Under the pieces are notes generated by a model. It worked only from the letters and a program-made list of their open reading frames with translations, was not told the origin of the DNA and ran no database searches. Positions 52,685-61,330 of a DNA stretch of 64,000 bases are shown one piece after another; positions within the stretch are counted from its first letter, which is position 1, and each line of letters opens with the position of its first letter. This DNA comes from UBA6168 sp041163745. Lineage in GTDB: Bacteria; Bacteroidota; Bacteroidia; Chitinophagales; Saprospiraceae. The position numbers and the translations under genes were made by a program. The stretch covers positions 62,001 to 126,000 of the forward strand of contig JBEAQU010000087.1 in assembly GCA_041163745.1 (NCBI GenBank), in the 5' to 3' direction.

Positions 52685-54829
52685 TTAACCCAAATCGATG
52701 GTGACGGTCTGTCTGGCGGTGCGCGTACCAGGTCGTACGGACTGTCGCAGCACCTTGCCATAGTTACCGTTCACTTTTACCTTCAAGCCTTTGTTTTCCA
52801 GCAGGTACAATGCATCCCGCAAGCCCATGCCGATGACGTTCGGCACCTGGTTGGGGGAGGTCATTCTCTTCAGTATTTTCAGGGTGTCGGGCGGAGCCGT
52901 CCGAAGGACGCCCCAATCCCCATCGCTTCGGTCCACCGGATCGATCCGTAGCTTGCGGAGCACCTTGCGGATATCCGGTAGGAAACCGGCATCGTAATTC
53001 GGCAATGCGACGGCTTGCGGGATGTCGCTGCGCTGCTTTTCGTTGACGACCGGATAAAGTTCCAACCGGGTGGCGATGGCCTTGTCCGCGATTTCGCGGA
53101 AGACAGGCAGCGCCACCTGGCCGCCGTAATATCCGGCGGTCTGCGGTTCGCTGATCAGGACGATGCAGGAATACACCGGATTTTCCGCCGGGAAATAGCC
53201 TGCAAAGGAAGCCTGGTATCCTTTGACGGAAGTCTTGCGTTCCAGCCGTTGGTAACCCAATTGCGTGGTGCCCGTCTTTCCCGCAAAGCGGTAATGGTCG
53301 GATTGCAGGAAATGAGCGGTTCCCCACGTGCTGTCCACCACGCTCTCCAACATCCGGCGGGCGGTGCGGACAGCCTCCCTGGAGGCTATCCTTCCCCTGA
53401 CTTCCGTCACCGGGAATCGTTGGACGGTTTCGCCGTACTGCTGCAGTTCCTTGACCAGAAACGGTTTGACATATTCCCCGTCGTTCGCCAAGGCATTGTA
53501 GAATGCCAACAGCTGCAGGGGGGTGATGGTCAGTTCGTAACCGGTGGCCATCCAAGGCAGCGTGGTGCCGCTCCATTGGTCCTCGGCGTTGTTGGGGCGT
53601 TTGAAAAACGGCTTCGGTTCGCCGCTGATTCCGATGTCAACCGGCAGGTCGAGATAGAAGTCCCGGATACGGTCCAGAAAAGCATCCGCATTGTTCCGAT
53701 CCCCATAATAACGCTGTACCAGGCGGGAAATACCCACGTTGGAGGACATCCCGAAGGCCCGTATCACCGGCACCTTGTTCAGGGTGTGCGGATATGCATC
53801 CTGCATTTCCGCATCGAAGAACAGCGTCCGGCCCTGTTCAAGGTCGATGCTGTCCTCCGGCTCCACATGCCCATCCTCCAGGAGGGCGAGCATGGCGGCG
53901 AGCTTGAAGGTGGAACCCGGCTCCGTCGCTGCGCCGACAGCGTAGTTGAAGGTCTCCGTCAACTTGCCCTGGCGGGTCCAGCCCAGATTGGCGACAGCCC
54001 GGATGGCACCGGTGCTGACTTCCATCAGCACAGCCGTCCCGTATTTCGCCTGATGCCGGACGACGGCCCTGGCGAGGGCGCTTTCCACGATTTCCTGGAG
54101 GTTGACATCCAGGGTCGTCACCAGATCGCGGCCGGCCATGGGTTGGATGGTCGCCAGGTTCTCCAGCGGAATCCACATGCCGCCACCGACCTTGTACATT
54201 AGCTGGGTGCCTTCCTCTCCCCGGAGGACATGGTCGAAGGCTCCTTCCAGGCCCACCTGGATGGAATCTCCGTTCACATATCCCAATGTCCGACGCGCCA
54301 GCATCCGGAAAGGGAATTCCCGGTTGTACTTCTGCCGGACAATCAATCCGCCGCGGAACTGCCCGAGTCGGAAGAGTGGGAAGGAGGAGATACGGTCTTT
54401 CTCCGCCATCGTGGCGTCCTTCTTGATGACGACATACCGCTTACCCGCCTGCTTCTGGCGGACAAGATAGTCCCGCATGCCGCCGGGGGTGTATTCCGGC
54501 AGCACATATGTCGACAGGCACCAGGAAAGGCTGTCCAACTGGGCGTTCCATTCCGCCGTGTCGATGGCGGAACTGTTCGGGTCGAACGCAATGTCAAAGA
54601 ACGGAATGGAAGTCGCCAGCATACTGCCGTCTTCCGTAAGGATGTTGCCACGCTCCGCTTCCATGGGCACTTCCTTCACATACAGCTCCTCGCCTCTCTC
54701 CCGCCATTTCTCCCCTTCCAACAAGCTGATGCGGAGCGTCCTGGCCATGATGGCGAAGGCTGCCAGCAAAAGTGCAGCCAACACGATATAAACACGGACC
54801 AGTACTTCGTTCTTAACGTTGAAAGCCAT
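52685..54829 (-). CDS. ftsI: Septal penicillin-binding protein (FtsI/PBP3 type) with C-terminal PASTA domain
   Basis: The 714-residue class B PBP has one N-terminal membrane segment (about 10-28), a dimerisation domain (ERGNILTEDGSMLATS) and a transpeptidase domain with the active-site STFK (EPGSTFKLAAML), SSN (GMSSNVGISRLV) and KTGT (FAGKTGTTQLGY). The last 65 residues are one PASTA domain (NQVPNVIGMGLRDALYLLENK in part). It cross-links septal peptidoglycan with FtsW. A strong hairpin lies in the 77-base gap to ftsL upstream. Confidence 0.96.
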   Translation of the reverse strand: MAFNVKNEVLVRVYIVLAALLLAAFAIMARTLRISLLEGEKWRERGEELYVKEVPMEAERGNILTEDGSMLATSIPFFDIAFDPNSSAIDTAEWNAQLDSLSWCLSTYVLPEYTPGGMRDYLVRQKQAGKRYVVIKKDATMAEKDRISSFPLFRLGQFRGGLIVRQKYNREFPFRMLARRTLGYVNGDSIQVGLEGAFDHVLRGEEGTQLMYKVGGGMWIPLENLATIQPMAGRDLVTTLDVNLQEIVESALARAVVRHQAKYGTAVLMEVSTGAIRAVANLGWTRQGKLTETFNYAVGAATEPGSTFKLAAMLALLEDGHVEPEDSIDLEQGRTLFFDAEMQDAYPHTLNKVPVIRAFGMSSNVGISRLVQRYYGDRNNADAFLDRIRDFYLDLPVDIGISGEPKPFFKRPNNAEDQWSGTTLPWMATGYELTITPLQLLAFYNALANDGEYVKPFLVKELQQYGETVQRFPVTEVRGRIASREAVRTARRMLESVVDSTWGTAHFLQSDHYRFAGKTGTTQLGYQRLERKTSVKGYQASFAGYFPAENPVYSCIVLISEPQTAGYYGGQVALPVFREIADKAIATRLELYPVVNEKQRSDIPQAVALPNYDAGFLPDIRKVLRKLRIDPVDRSDGDWGVLRTAPPDTLKILKRMTSPNQVPNVIGMGLRDALYLLENKGLKVKVNGNYGKVLRQSVRPGTRTARQTVTIDLG

Positions 54830-54860
54830 GACAAGCCTATGGTGTCGTTATTTCCCTTGG

Positions 54861-54893
54861 CGGAGCGGGCCTGCGGCCGGCAGGCCCGCTCCG
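54861..54893. repeat. Perfect 14-bp hairpin between ftsL and ftsI
   Basis: CGGAGCGGGCCTGC (54861-54874) pairs perfectly with GCAGGCCCGCTCCG (54880-54893), loop of 5. No U-tract follows in the direction of transcription, so it is not a standard terminator; it would fold in the operon mRNA 32 bases before the ftsI start. Confidence 0.7.
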
Positions 54894-54906
54894 GGTGCTC
54901 CCCTAC

Positions 54907-55239
54907 TCAATCCTCCACTACAATCCGCTTCACCCGGCCGCTGGTTTTGTACAGACCGAGCGATTCCACACCCTCCCCCACTTCCGCTAACCTGCTGCGG
55001 AACATCGTCTCGGATTTCAACGAATTATACTGCCGTTTGAGTTCCTTGACCTCCTGCTGGAGGGTCTGGATTTCCCGTACCTGTTTCTCCGCATAATGTG
55101 CGTTGGCAATGTAAACCACCGCCAGGAACCCGAGGAACAGGACGAACGGCAGGTTCTTCAGCACAAGGGATGCTCCCATGGTCCCGAATCCAAGGTAATT
55201 CGTCTTTCTTTTCTTTCGTTCCGCCATCGTGTCACCCAT
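54907..55239 (-). CDS. ftsL: FtsL-like division protein
   Basis: The 110-residue protein has a basic N-terminus (MAERKKRKTNYLG), one membrane segment (about 29-46, LPFVLFLGFLAVVYIANA) and a periplasmic coiled coil (EKQVREIQTLQQEVKELKRQYN, about 52-73; seen as QVREIQTLQQEVKELKRQ). Size, topology and position between rsmH and ftsI identify it as the FtsL equivalent that links FtsQ to FtsI/FtsW. It starts 3 bases after rsmH ends. Confidence 0.85.
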   Translation of the reverse strand: MGDTMAERKKRKTNYLGFGTMGASLVLKNLPFVLFLGFLAVVYIANAHYAEKQVREIQTLQQEVKELKRQYNSLKSETMFRSRLAEVGEGVESLGLYKTSGRVKRIVVED

Positions 55240-55242
55240 CTT

Positions 55243-56190
55243 TTACTGACCGTCGGCAGGATGACGGCCCGGTGCTGCCACCGACACAACCTTCTCCCCC
55301 GCCCGCATCCGGGCGCTCCTGGCCCTCGGGTTCCGCTCCATCTCTTCCTCCGGAGGCATGGCCGCTCCCTTCGTGATCGCTCGGAAAGGACGATAGATGT
55401 TCCCGAAAAAATCCCGGACCACCGTCCCGTCGGTGTTGCCCGTCCGAAGGAAGTTCTTCACCATGCGGTCCTCCAGCGAATGGTAGGAGATGACCACCAG
55501 GCGTCCGCCCGGCCGTAACAAGGCGCCGGCGTCAGTCAGAAATTCGGACAGCGCACCCATCTCGTCGTTGACAACGATCCGCAGCGCCTGGAACACCTGC
55601 GACAAGTATCTGTTCCGTTGCCCCCTGACAAGCGGGGAAACGACATTCACCAGGTCGCCCGTCGTACGGATCGCTCTGTGCATACGTTCCAGAACGATAC
55701 GCTCGGCCAGGGACCGGGCATTACGGACTTCCCCGTACCGGCTGAACAAGGCCTGCAACTCCCCGACAGGTGTATCGTTGATCACATCCGCCGCGGTACG
55801 AGCCGACTGACTGCTCATTCGCATGTCCAACCGCTCGTCGAAACGATGGGAGAACCCCCGCTCCGGCCTGTCAAGCTGATGGGAGGACACCCCCAGGTCA
55901 GCCAGTATCCCGTCCACCTGCGTAATCCCGTCCAATCGAAGGAACTGCCGAAGGTAACGGAAGTTATGATGGTGAAAACGGAACCTGGAGTCATTCGGCA
56001 GATGCCCGAGGACATCATCGTCCTGGTCGAATGCCAACAACCTGCCCCCTCCCGCCAGCGACGCCAGGATGAGGGCGCTGTGCCCCCCTCCCCCGAATGT
56101 CGCATCCACATATATGCCGTCTCTGTCCGTCACCAGAAGAGACACACTTTCCCGCGCCAAGACCGGCTCGTGATAAGAACCGGCCGTCAT
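55243..56190 (-). CDS. rsmH: 16S rRNA (cytosine-1402-N4)-methyltransferase
   Basis: The 315-residue enzyme begins MTAGSYHEPVLARESVSLL, with YVDATFGGGGHSALIL binding S-adenosylmethionine, ILADLGVSSHQLDRPERGFS as the family signature and VVISYHSLEDRMVKNF in the C-terminal part. The ATG at 56190 overlaps the mraZ stop codon (ATGA), so translation is probably coupled; the frame itself is open further into mraZ. Confidence 0.97.
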   Translation of the reverse strand: MTAGSYHEPVLARESVSLLVTDRDGIYVDATFGGGGHSALILASLAGGGRLLAFDQDDDVLGHLPNDSRFRFHHHNFRYLRQFLRLDGITQVDGILADLGVSSHQLDRPERGFSHRFDERLDMRMSSQSARTAADVINDTPVGELQALFSRYGEVRNARSLAERIVLERMHRAIRTTGDLVNVVSPLVRGQRNRYLSQVFQALRIVVNDEMGALSEFLTDAGALLRPGGRLVVISYHSLEDRMVKNFLRTGNTDGTVVRDFFGNIYRPFRAITKGAAMPPEEEMERNPRARSARMRAGEKVVSVAAPGRHPADGQ

Positions 56191-56642
56191 GACACCCGAT
56201 GGTTGCCCATGACCGACTGCGCCAGCTGCGCCATGTCCAGTTCCTCCTCCAACTGTGCCTCGTAAGCCGCCGCCGCCCAAATCTCCACCTTGTCATTCAC
56301 CGCCGCCAATACCACCTCCCCATCCGTGATTCCGGCCCACTCCAGCAACTGGTTCGGCAGGTTCACCCGGTCCGAGCCGTCCCGCTTCATAGGCGTCGCC
56401 CCCCGGTAGAACGCCCGCTTGAAAAGACGGGCCTGCGTATCGAAATCGTTCAACTCGTTGACCTCTGCGGACTTCTCATCCCATACTCGCTTTGGGTATA
56501 GCATCAGGCATTTCTCCAAACCTCGGTTGATTACAAAATGGTCCTGCTCTTCCAATGGCAACTGGTCCAACAGCCCGGACGGAAGCCGAAGTCTACCCTT
56601 GGGGTCTACTTTGCATGGATATTCCCCCAGCAGTTGGTTCAT
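56187..56642 (-). CDS. mraZ: Transcriptional regulator MraZ
   Basis: The 151-residue protein has two SpoVT/AbrB-type halves, each with the DxKGR-like signature: CKVDPKGRLRLP near residue 12 and MKRDGSDRVNLP near residue 85. It binds repeated GTGGG boxes at its own promoter and controls the whole division and wall cluster, of which it is the first gene. Three such boxes lie upstream (56687-56711). Confidence 0.96.
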   Translation of the reverse strand: MNQLLGEYPCKVDPKGRLRLPSGLLDQLPLEEQDHFVINRGLEKCLMLYPKRVWDEKSAEVNELNDFDTQARLFKRAFYRGATPMKRDGSDRVNLPNQLLEWAGITDGEVVLAAVNDKVEIWAAAAYEAQLEEELDMAQLAQSVMGNHRVS

Positions 56643-56668
56643 GTTGCCATATTTTAAAAATTATGATC

Positions 56669-56711
56669 CAAAAATAGCTACTTCCCGCCACAATTCCCCA
56701 CTTTCCCCCAC
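56669..56711 (-). promoter_or_regulatory. mraZ promoter with three MraZ boxes
   Basis: On the minus strand three pentamers GTGGG (56707-56711), GTGGG (56697-56701) and GTGGC (56687-56691) are spaced by exactly 5 bases, a 10-bp period as in known MraZ operators. TATTTTTG (56669-56676), a full -7 box, follows 10 bases on, 27 bases before the mraZ start. The boxes cover the -33 region, so MraZ binding should block the polymerase. Confidence 0.8.
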
Positions 56712-57650
56712 TTTTTGGTCAAATTTTTTTTCCACATCTCTTATCTGCTCCCTTTCCATTCAATTTGTCCTGAAATAAGTTGAAATACTTTAACTATTTT
56801 GCTTATACAATTGCATTGGGCATCCCGAATTCTTCACATCCACCTTCTTCGGAAGCCAACTTTCGCCCGTCTTGCAGGGCTTAGCAGGAAGGAAAAGTTG
56901 CCCTGCGCCTCATTTTATTCTCGTTTACTGATTGTTATGCAATCCTGAACCGAATCCGAAAAGTATCCGTCCTCGCATCATTTTGCTACGGCCGACCTTA
57001 CCCGCCCGTACCGGCTGGAAATACCCGGCGACCCGTTACCGGCCGGCACCGTCCGACGACCCGTTACCAGTCTTGCAAGTGCCTGACACAGCCCTCTGCA
57101 AGATCCAGGACGTGACGGACACCGCCTTCAGCCAGCCTTCACAAGGAGGAAAAGCCATGGACAGAACGGACAGACACTTGGCAGGCGGCGACGGATGGCT
57201 CCTGCCCGCTGCCTACTGTAGGATCCGGAACCCACGCGCACGCAGCTGCTGGGATGCAAACCAACTGGCCGGTGCAGCCTTGACCCCGGGAGATGTCCGA
57301 TGTCACTGCCAGGGGCAGCTTGACTGTCTCACCGATTCGCGCTGTATCCCGGACGCAAATTTTAGAGAATAGAAACGATTGATAGACAGGGATTTTTTCT
57401 TCTCTGTAATTTGATTGGCAGTTTGTCGCGCATTCTGTCGTCTTGCCGGCGGGAATCCTGCCCACCGCCTCGGGCGCAGGGTCTTGGCGGGATGGGCTTC
57501 TTCGAAGGCAAGGGTGCTTCCCCGCCCCCTTTCCTTGTGCTGTCTGGGTGGGGTGACCTGCGGGTTTGCGCCCATCGGTTTGTTGATACTAAGGAAACAA
57601 CCGGGCGGAACAGGACCGGCCGGACAACCGGGCTCGCCGCCAAGGGCAGC
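56712..57650. other. Non-coding region between the division cluster and the GT2 gene
   Basis: I find no supportable gene in these 939 bases. The left part (56712-56935) is AT-rich; GCAGGGC (56874-56880) and GCCCTGC (56900-56906) form a hairpin followed by a T-rich stretch on the plus strand. The right part is GC-rich with frames on both strands that look like chance. Confidence 0.5.
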
Positions 57651-58373
57651 TCAACGGCGGCGGAGCCGCCGCCATTTCATCTGCAGCACGCCGAATACCG
57701 CCTCCTGTATGATACCCTTCGACATTTTGGAAACACCTTCGATCCGGTCCGTGAAGGTGATGGGTATTTCCTTGATCCGGAATCCCTTTTCCCGGGCCGA
57801 GAACTTCATTTCGATCTGGAACGCGTACCCGACGAACCGAATGCGGTCGAGGTCGATGGCGGCTAGCACCTCGCGGCGGTACCCTACGAATCCCGCCGTC
57901 GGATCCTTGACCCACATGCCGGTGACAAGCCGCACATACCAGGAGGCACCATAGGAAAGAACCTTCCGGTCGGCAGGCCAATTGACGCATTTCCCTCCCC
58001 GGACATAACGGGAACCCACGGCGACATCGGCCCCGTCGTCGGTCAATGCGGACAGCAAACGGGGGAGGTCCGCCGGGTTGTGGGAAAAGTCACAATCCAT
58101 CTCGAATATACAGGCGTAATCCCGCGCCAAGGCCCAGTGGAAGCCGGCGATGTAGGCCGTGCCCAACCCTGCCTTTCCGGTGCGCTTGATCAGGTGCAGG
58201 TGTTCGTCGCCCTGCCGTTGGAAAGACTCCACGATGTCGGCGGTGCCGTCCGGGGAACCGTCGTCCACCACTAGGATATCGAATGGGCTTGGCAATGCGC
58301 GTACGGCGGCAATCATTCGCGCGATGTTCTCCCGTTCGTTGTACGTTGGTATGATGACCAGATTTTTTGCCAC
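57651..58373 (-). CDS. Polyprenol monophosphomannose synthase-like glycosyltransferase (GT2)
   Basis: The 240-residue protein matches dolichol-phosphate mannosyltransferase-type GT2 enzymes without membrane segments: VIIPTYNERENIARMI, LVVDDGSPDGTADIV (DxD-like metal site), FEMDCDFSHNPADLPRL and DPTAGFVGYRREVL. It would transfer mannose or a related sugar from a nucleotide donor to undecaprenyl phosphate at the inner face of the membrane. The start chosen is GTG 58373, preceded by GAAGGAG and fitting the family N-terminus; ATG 58472 is an alternative that adds 33 unmatched residues and lies 17 bases from a TAACTTAG box. Confidence 0.88.
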   Translation of the reverse strand: MAKNLVIIPTYNERENIARMIAAVRALPSPFDILVVDDGSPDGTADIVESFQRQGDEHLHLIKRTGKAGLGTAYIAGFHWALARDYACIFEMDCDFSHNPADLPRLLSALTDDGADVAVGSRYVRGGKCVNWPADRKVLSYGASWYVRLVTGMWVKDPTAGFVGYRREVLAAIDLDRIRFVGYAFQIEMKFSAREKGFRIKEIPITFTDRIEGVSKMSKGIIQEAVFGVLQMKWRRLRRR

Positions 58374-58619
58374 TTTTTCTCCTTCATTTTTTCTTTTCAG
58401 ACGGACGGCGATGGAATCCGCACGCGTTTCCGACACCCGATCCCTCACCGGGAGGAACGCCCGGCCAGACATAGACCATCCACGGACGCTAAGTTACCCT
58501 CAAATCATGAAATAACCGTATCGTTTTCGGGAAGATTCCGCCCTGCTCGGGAACAGTTGCGGGTCGGCGGGACCGGACGGACAACTTCCGCCGGACCGAG
58601 GCCTGTCCCAACGCAGCGC

Positions 58620-60089
58620 TCAGAAATTGTCGAAAAGCCGCCGAGCTTGCCGTCCGATGTTGTCCTGCATCCGGGTATTGTCTATGAAATTGTCACGGGC
58701 ACCTTCGTTCGGGGCGTTCCGGTAGAGTTCCACCTCCCAGCGTGGGTTGTAGACTTCCCCGCGGGCGGTGGAATGCAGCAGCACATGTCCGTTGGTTGCC
58801 AGGGAGGGATTGTAGAACAGGAACCGGACATTGTTCTGTCCGGTCTGTGGGAACTGATTGTAATACCAGATTTCGTAGGGAGGTGCGCTGGGTTCCGTCT
58901 CGACGGACACCACGTCGCTGGGGGCACCATATTTCATGAATATGTATCCCCGGTCGGTTTCGAATCCGAAACGGAAGCCGTTGCGGAATTTTTCGTCTAT
59001 TTTCCTTGCCACCGCCATGTAAGCGTCCCAGGCGCCTTCCGGGTGGATGGCGTTCTGCCGGGTCCAGTATTGGAAAAGGTACAGGCGCATGGCATCCAGC
59101 TGCTTTTTGCGGATGAGGAGGTTGAGATGGTCTCCGTCCTCCTTGTCCACCTGCATGGCGATGGCGCGCAGGCTGTACGCCAGTTCCTGTTCATCCAGCC
59201 TGCTGACGAATTCCTGTGACAACAGCCCCGCGGTGCTGTCTGCAGAGAGGCTGTCCGACAGCACCAGGAAAGGATTGCTGCGTTGGAAAAAGACGGACTG
59301 CCGGCTCAGCAGGACTTGGGTGCGGTCCCGGATCTCCACGACCAGGTGGTAATTGCCGCTGGGCAGCGTCTGCACGTCCATTTGGGCGAGAAAGGGGATC
59401 ACGGAGGCCGCCGACTTCCTCTTGTAACCGGCCAGGATGGTCTCCTCCTGTTGGGGGGTGTCGGCGTTGTCAAGGAAATAACGTACCAGGAAATCCTCTC
59501 CTATCTGTTTGTCCGTATTGTACAATTCGCAGTAAAAGATCAGCAGGCCGCTGCGTCGCGAAAGGAACTGGTAGGGCAGAGGTTCGAAACAGAAACCGCT
59601 CTTGACCATGGGGTTGTCTGCACCGGACTCCACGGGCTGGCAGGATGCCAGGAGTTGAATGCCGGATTGTCGGACCAAGGAACCGCTGTAGTCCACGGTG
59701 AAGTCTTCACGGTAGGAGAGCATGTTGGTGGTGTCGGCCGCATCCCGGACGGTGACATCCAGGACATATGCGCCGTTCGCCAGGGCGTACCGTTTCAAGT
59801 CTACGAAATCGGAAGCCGTATCGAACGCCGGGCTGTTCAGCCGGTAATTGTCGAACCTGACCACCCGCTCCTCCTGGAGGAACAGGATGGACACATGGAG
59901 AACCGCCCGCTGTTGCCCCTCAGGGTCCGGCGAGAAGGTGACGGTGCGGCCGGTGAAATGGAAATACAGCTCGACGTATCCACCATCCTCGCCTTGGAAG
60001 ACGGCATGCGTGATGCTGGCGTCCAGGGCCTGCAGACCGGCAGGTAGCCCCCACATCCAGCAGGCCAGCCACAGCGGAAGGTATCGCAT
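58620..60089 (-). CDS. GWxTD domain-containing secreted protein
   Basis: The product (489 residues from ATG 60089) has a signal peptide (MRYLPLWLACWMWGLPAGLQA) and a beta-rich N-terminal region (about 22-290). The C-terminal half is a GWxTD domain, recognised by YWTRQNAIHPEGAWDAYMAV, GFETDRGYIFMKYGAPSDV and YEIWYYNQF. The domain is found almost only in Bacteroidota and related phyla and its function is unknown; the GWxTD tetrapeptide itself here appears as QYWTR. It lies alone, divergent from the MscS gene. Confidence 0.88.
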   Translation of the reverse strand: MRYLPLWLACWMWGLPAGLQALDASITHAVFQGEDGGYVELYFHFTGRTVTFSPDPEGQQRAVLHVSILFLQEERVVRFDNYRLNSPAFDTASDFVDLKRYALANGAYVLDVTVRDAADTTNMLSYREDFTVDYSGSLVRQSGIQLLASCQPVESGADNPMVKSGFCFEPLPYQFLSRRSGLLIFYCELYNTDKQIGEDFLVRYFLDNADTPQQEETILAGYKRKSAASVIPFLAQMDVQTLPSGNYHLVVEIRDRTQVLLSRQSVFFQRSNPFLVLSDSLSADSTAGLLSQEFVSRLDEQELAYSLRAIAMQVDKEDGDHLNLLIRKKQLDAMRLYLFQYWTRQNAIHPEGAWDAYMAVARKIDEKFRNGFRFGFETDRGYIFMKYGAPSDVVSVETEPSAPPYEIWYYNQFPQTGQNNVRFLFYNPSLATNGHVLLHSTARGEVYNPRWEVELYRNAPNEGARDNFIDNTRMQDNIGRQARRLFDNF

Positions 60090-60298
60090 AGTTATCGAAG
60101 TATGGGCCGACGGCCTGCGGCGGTCGAAACGACCCGGCCGCGGCGGTCCCGGTAAAAATGCAAAAAAAACTCCGGTCGGCCGCCTGTCGGTTCCACTAAA
60201 TAATGTGAAATTTACCCGACGGCGGCCATCTATGGCCGGTATCGGCCGGGAGACGACCTGCATCCGCCGCCCGTCTCCTTTTCCACAAATAGTATGCG

Positions 60299-61177
60299 AT
60301 GAATTTTTCGGAATGGCTGGACTACAGCCTGATATCCACCAAAAAACTATCCCTTGACATCGGAGACATCTTCAACATCCTGCTTGTCATTCTGACTGCC
60401 AGGCTGTTGAAATGGTCGATGGAAAAGGTTTTCCTGAAGCGGATCTTCCTTCGGCGCAACACCGACGAGGGGCGGCGCCGCGCCATGGTCCAGGTCACCA
60501 ACTATGTCATTTATTTCCTCGCCATCTTCGTTGTCCTCGAACTGCTGGGCATCGCCACCATGATATGGGCCAGTTCCGCAGCCCTGCTGGTCGGTATCGG
60601 CCTGGGGCTCCAGGATTCCTTCAAGGACCTCATCTCCGGCATCATCCTGCTGATCGAAGGCACCATCGAGATCGGCGACATCATAGAGGTGGACGGCATG
60701 GTCACCCGGGTGCAGGCCATCGGCCTGCGCACCACCCAGGCGGAATCCCGAGACCGGGTGGTCATCCTGATTCCCAATTCGAAACTGATTGTCGAGAAAG
60801 TGGTCAATTGGAGCCACAACGACTACCCAACCCGGTTCAACATCGATGTCGGGGTGGCTTACGGTTCCGACCTGACGCTGGTTATGCGGCTGCTGAAGGA
60901 GGCCGCCCAAAACCACCCGAAGGTACTGTCCTCCAAACCGATCCACGCGCTCTTCAACCGTTTCGGCGATTCCTCCCTGGATTTCCGTCTCTATTTTTTC
61001 AGCGACGAATTCTTTGGCATCGAGCAGGTCAGGAGCGACATCATGCTGGAGGTGGACCGCTTGTTCCGGATGCACCATGTACAGATACCTTTTCCGCAGC
61101 GGGACCTATGGCTTCGGCAGGCCTTGCCTGCGGCCGACAGCCGGCCGTCCGAAGGGTCGGCGGACCACGGGAATTAG
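60299..61177 (+). CDS. Small-conductance mechanosensitive channel (MscS family)
   Basis: The 292-residue protein has membrane segments near residues 20-37, 62-80 and 86-108; the last is the pore helix (SSAALLVGIGLGLQDSFKDLISGI, seen as GIGLGLQDSF). The beta domain (IEIGDIIEVDGMVTRVQAIGLRTT, recognised by GDIIEVDGMV and IGLRTT) and the C-terminal alpha/beta domain follow. It opens when membrane tension rises in hypo-osmotic shock. TAAATTTC-like boxes lie in the 209-base gap to the divergent GWxTD gene. Confidence 0.93.
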   Translation: MNFSEWLDYSLISTKKLSLDIGDIFNILLVILTARLLKWSMEKVFLKRIFLRRNTDEGRRRAMVQVTNYVIYFLAIFVVLELLGIATMIWASSAALLVGIGLGLQDSFKDLISGIILLIEGTIEIGDIIEVDGMVTRVQAIGLRTTQAESRDRVVILIPNSKLIVEKVVNWSHNDYPTRFNIDVGVAYGSDLTLVMRLLKEAAQNHPKVLSSKPIHALFNRFGDSSLDFRLYFFSDEFFGIEQVRSDIMLEVDRLFRMHHVQIPFPQRDLWLRQALPAADSRPSEGSADHGN

Positions 61178-61330
61178 CGCTGCAAAATACAGTCGATTCA
61201 GGATTTTTGATTTTCTTTGGGTCCGGTCCGGCCCATCCTGGACCGGTCAGCCGGGCCTGTCGCCCACCGCTCCGGTCCGAAGGGGTGGAAGCGGTCAGGC
61301 AGCCCGATGGGCATCACAACCCAGACAAAC

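Noticed and set aside
51129..56642. Missing murF as sign of a disrupted cluster
   Set aside because: Division clusters of Bacteroidota normally lack murF, which lies elsewhere; the gene order here is otherwise complete.
56932..57372. 146-codon plus-strand frame in the gap before the GT2 gene
   Set aside because: No homology seen, unusual composition, no promoter box or ribosome binding site.
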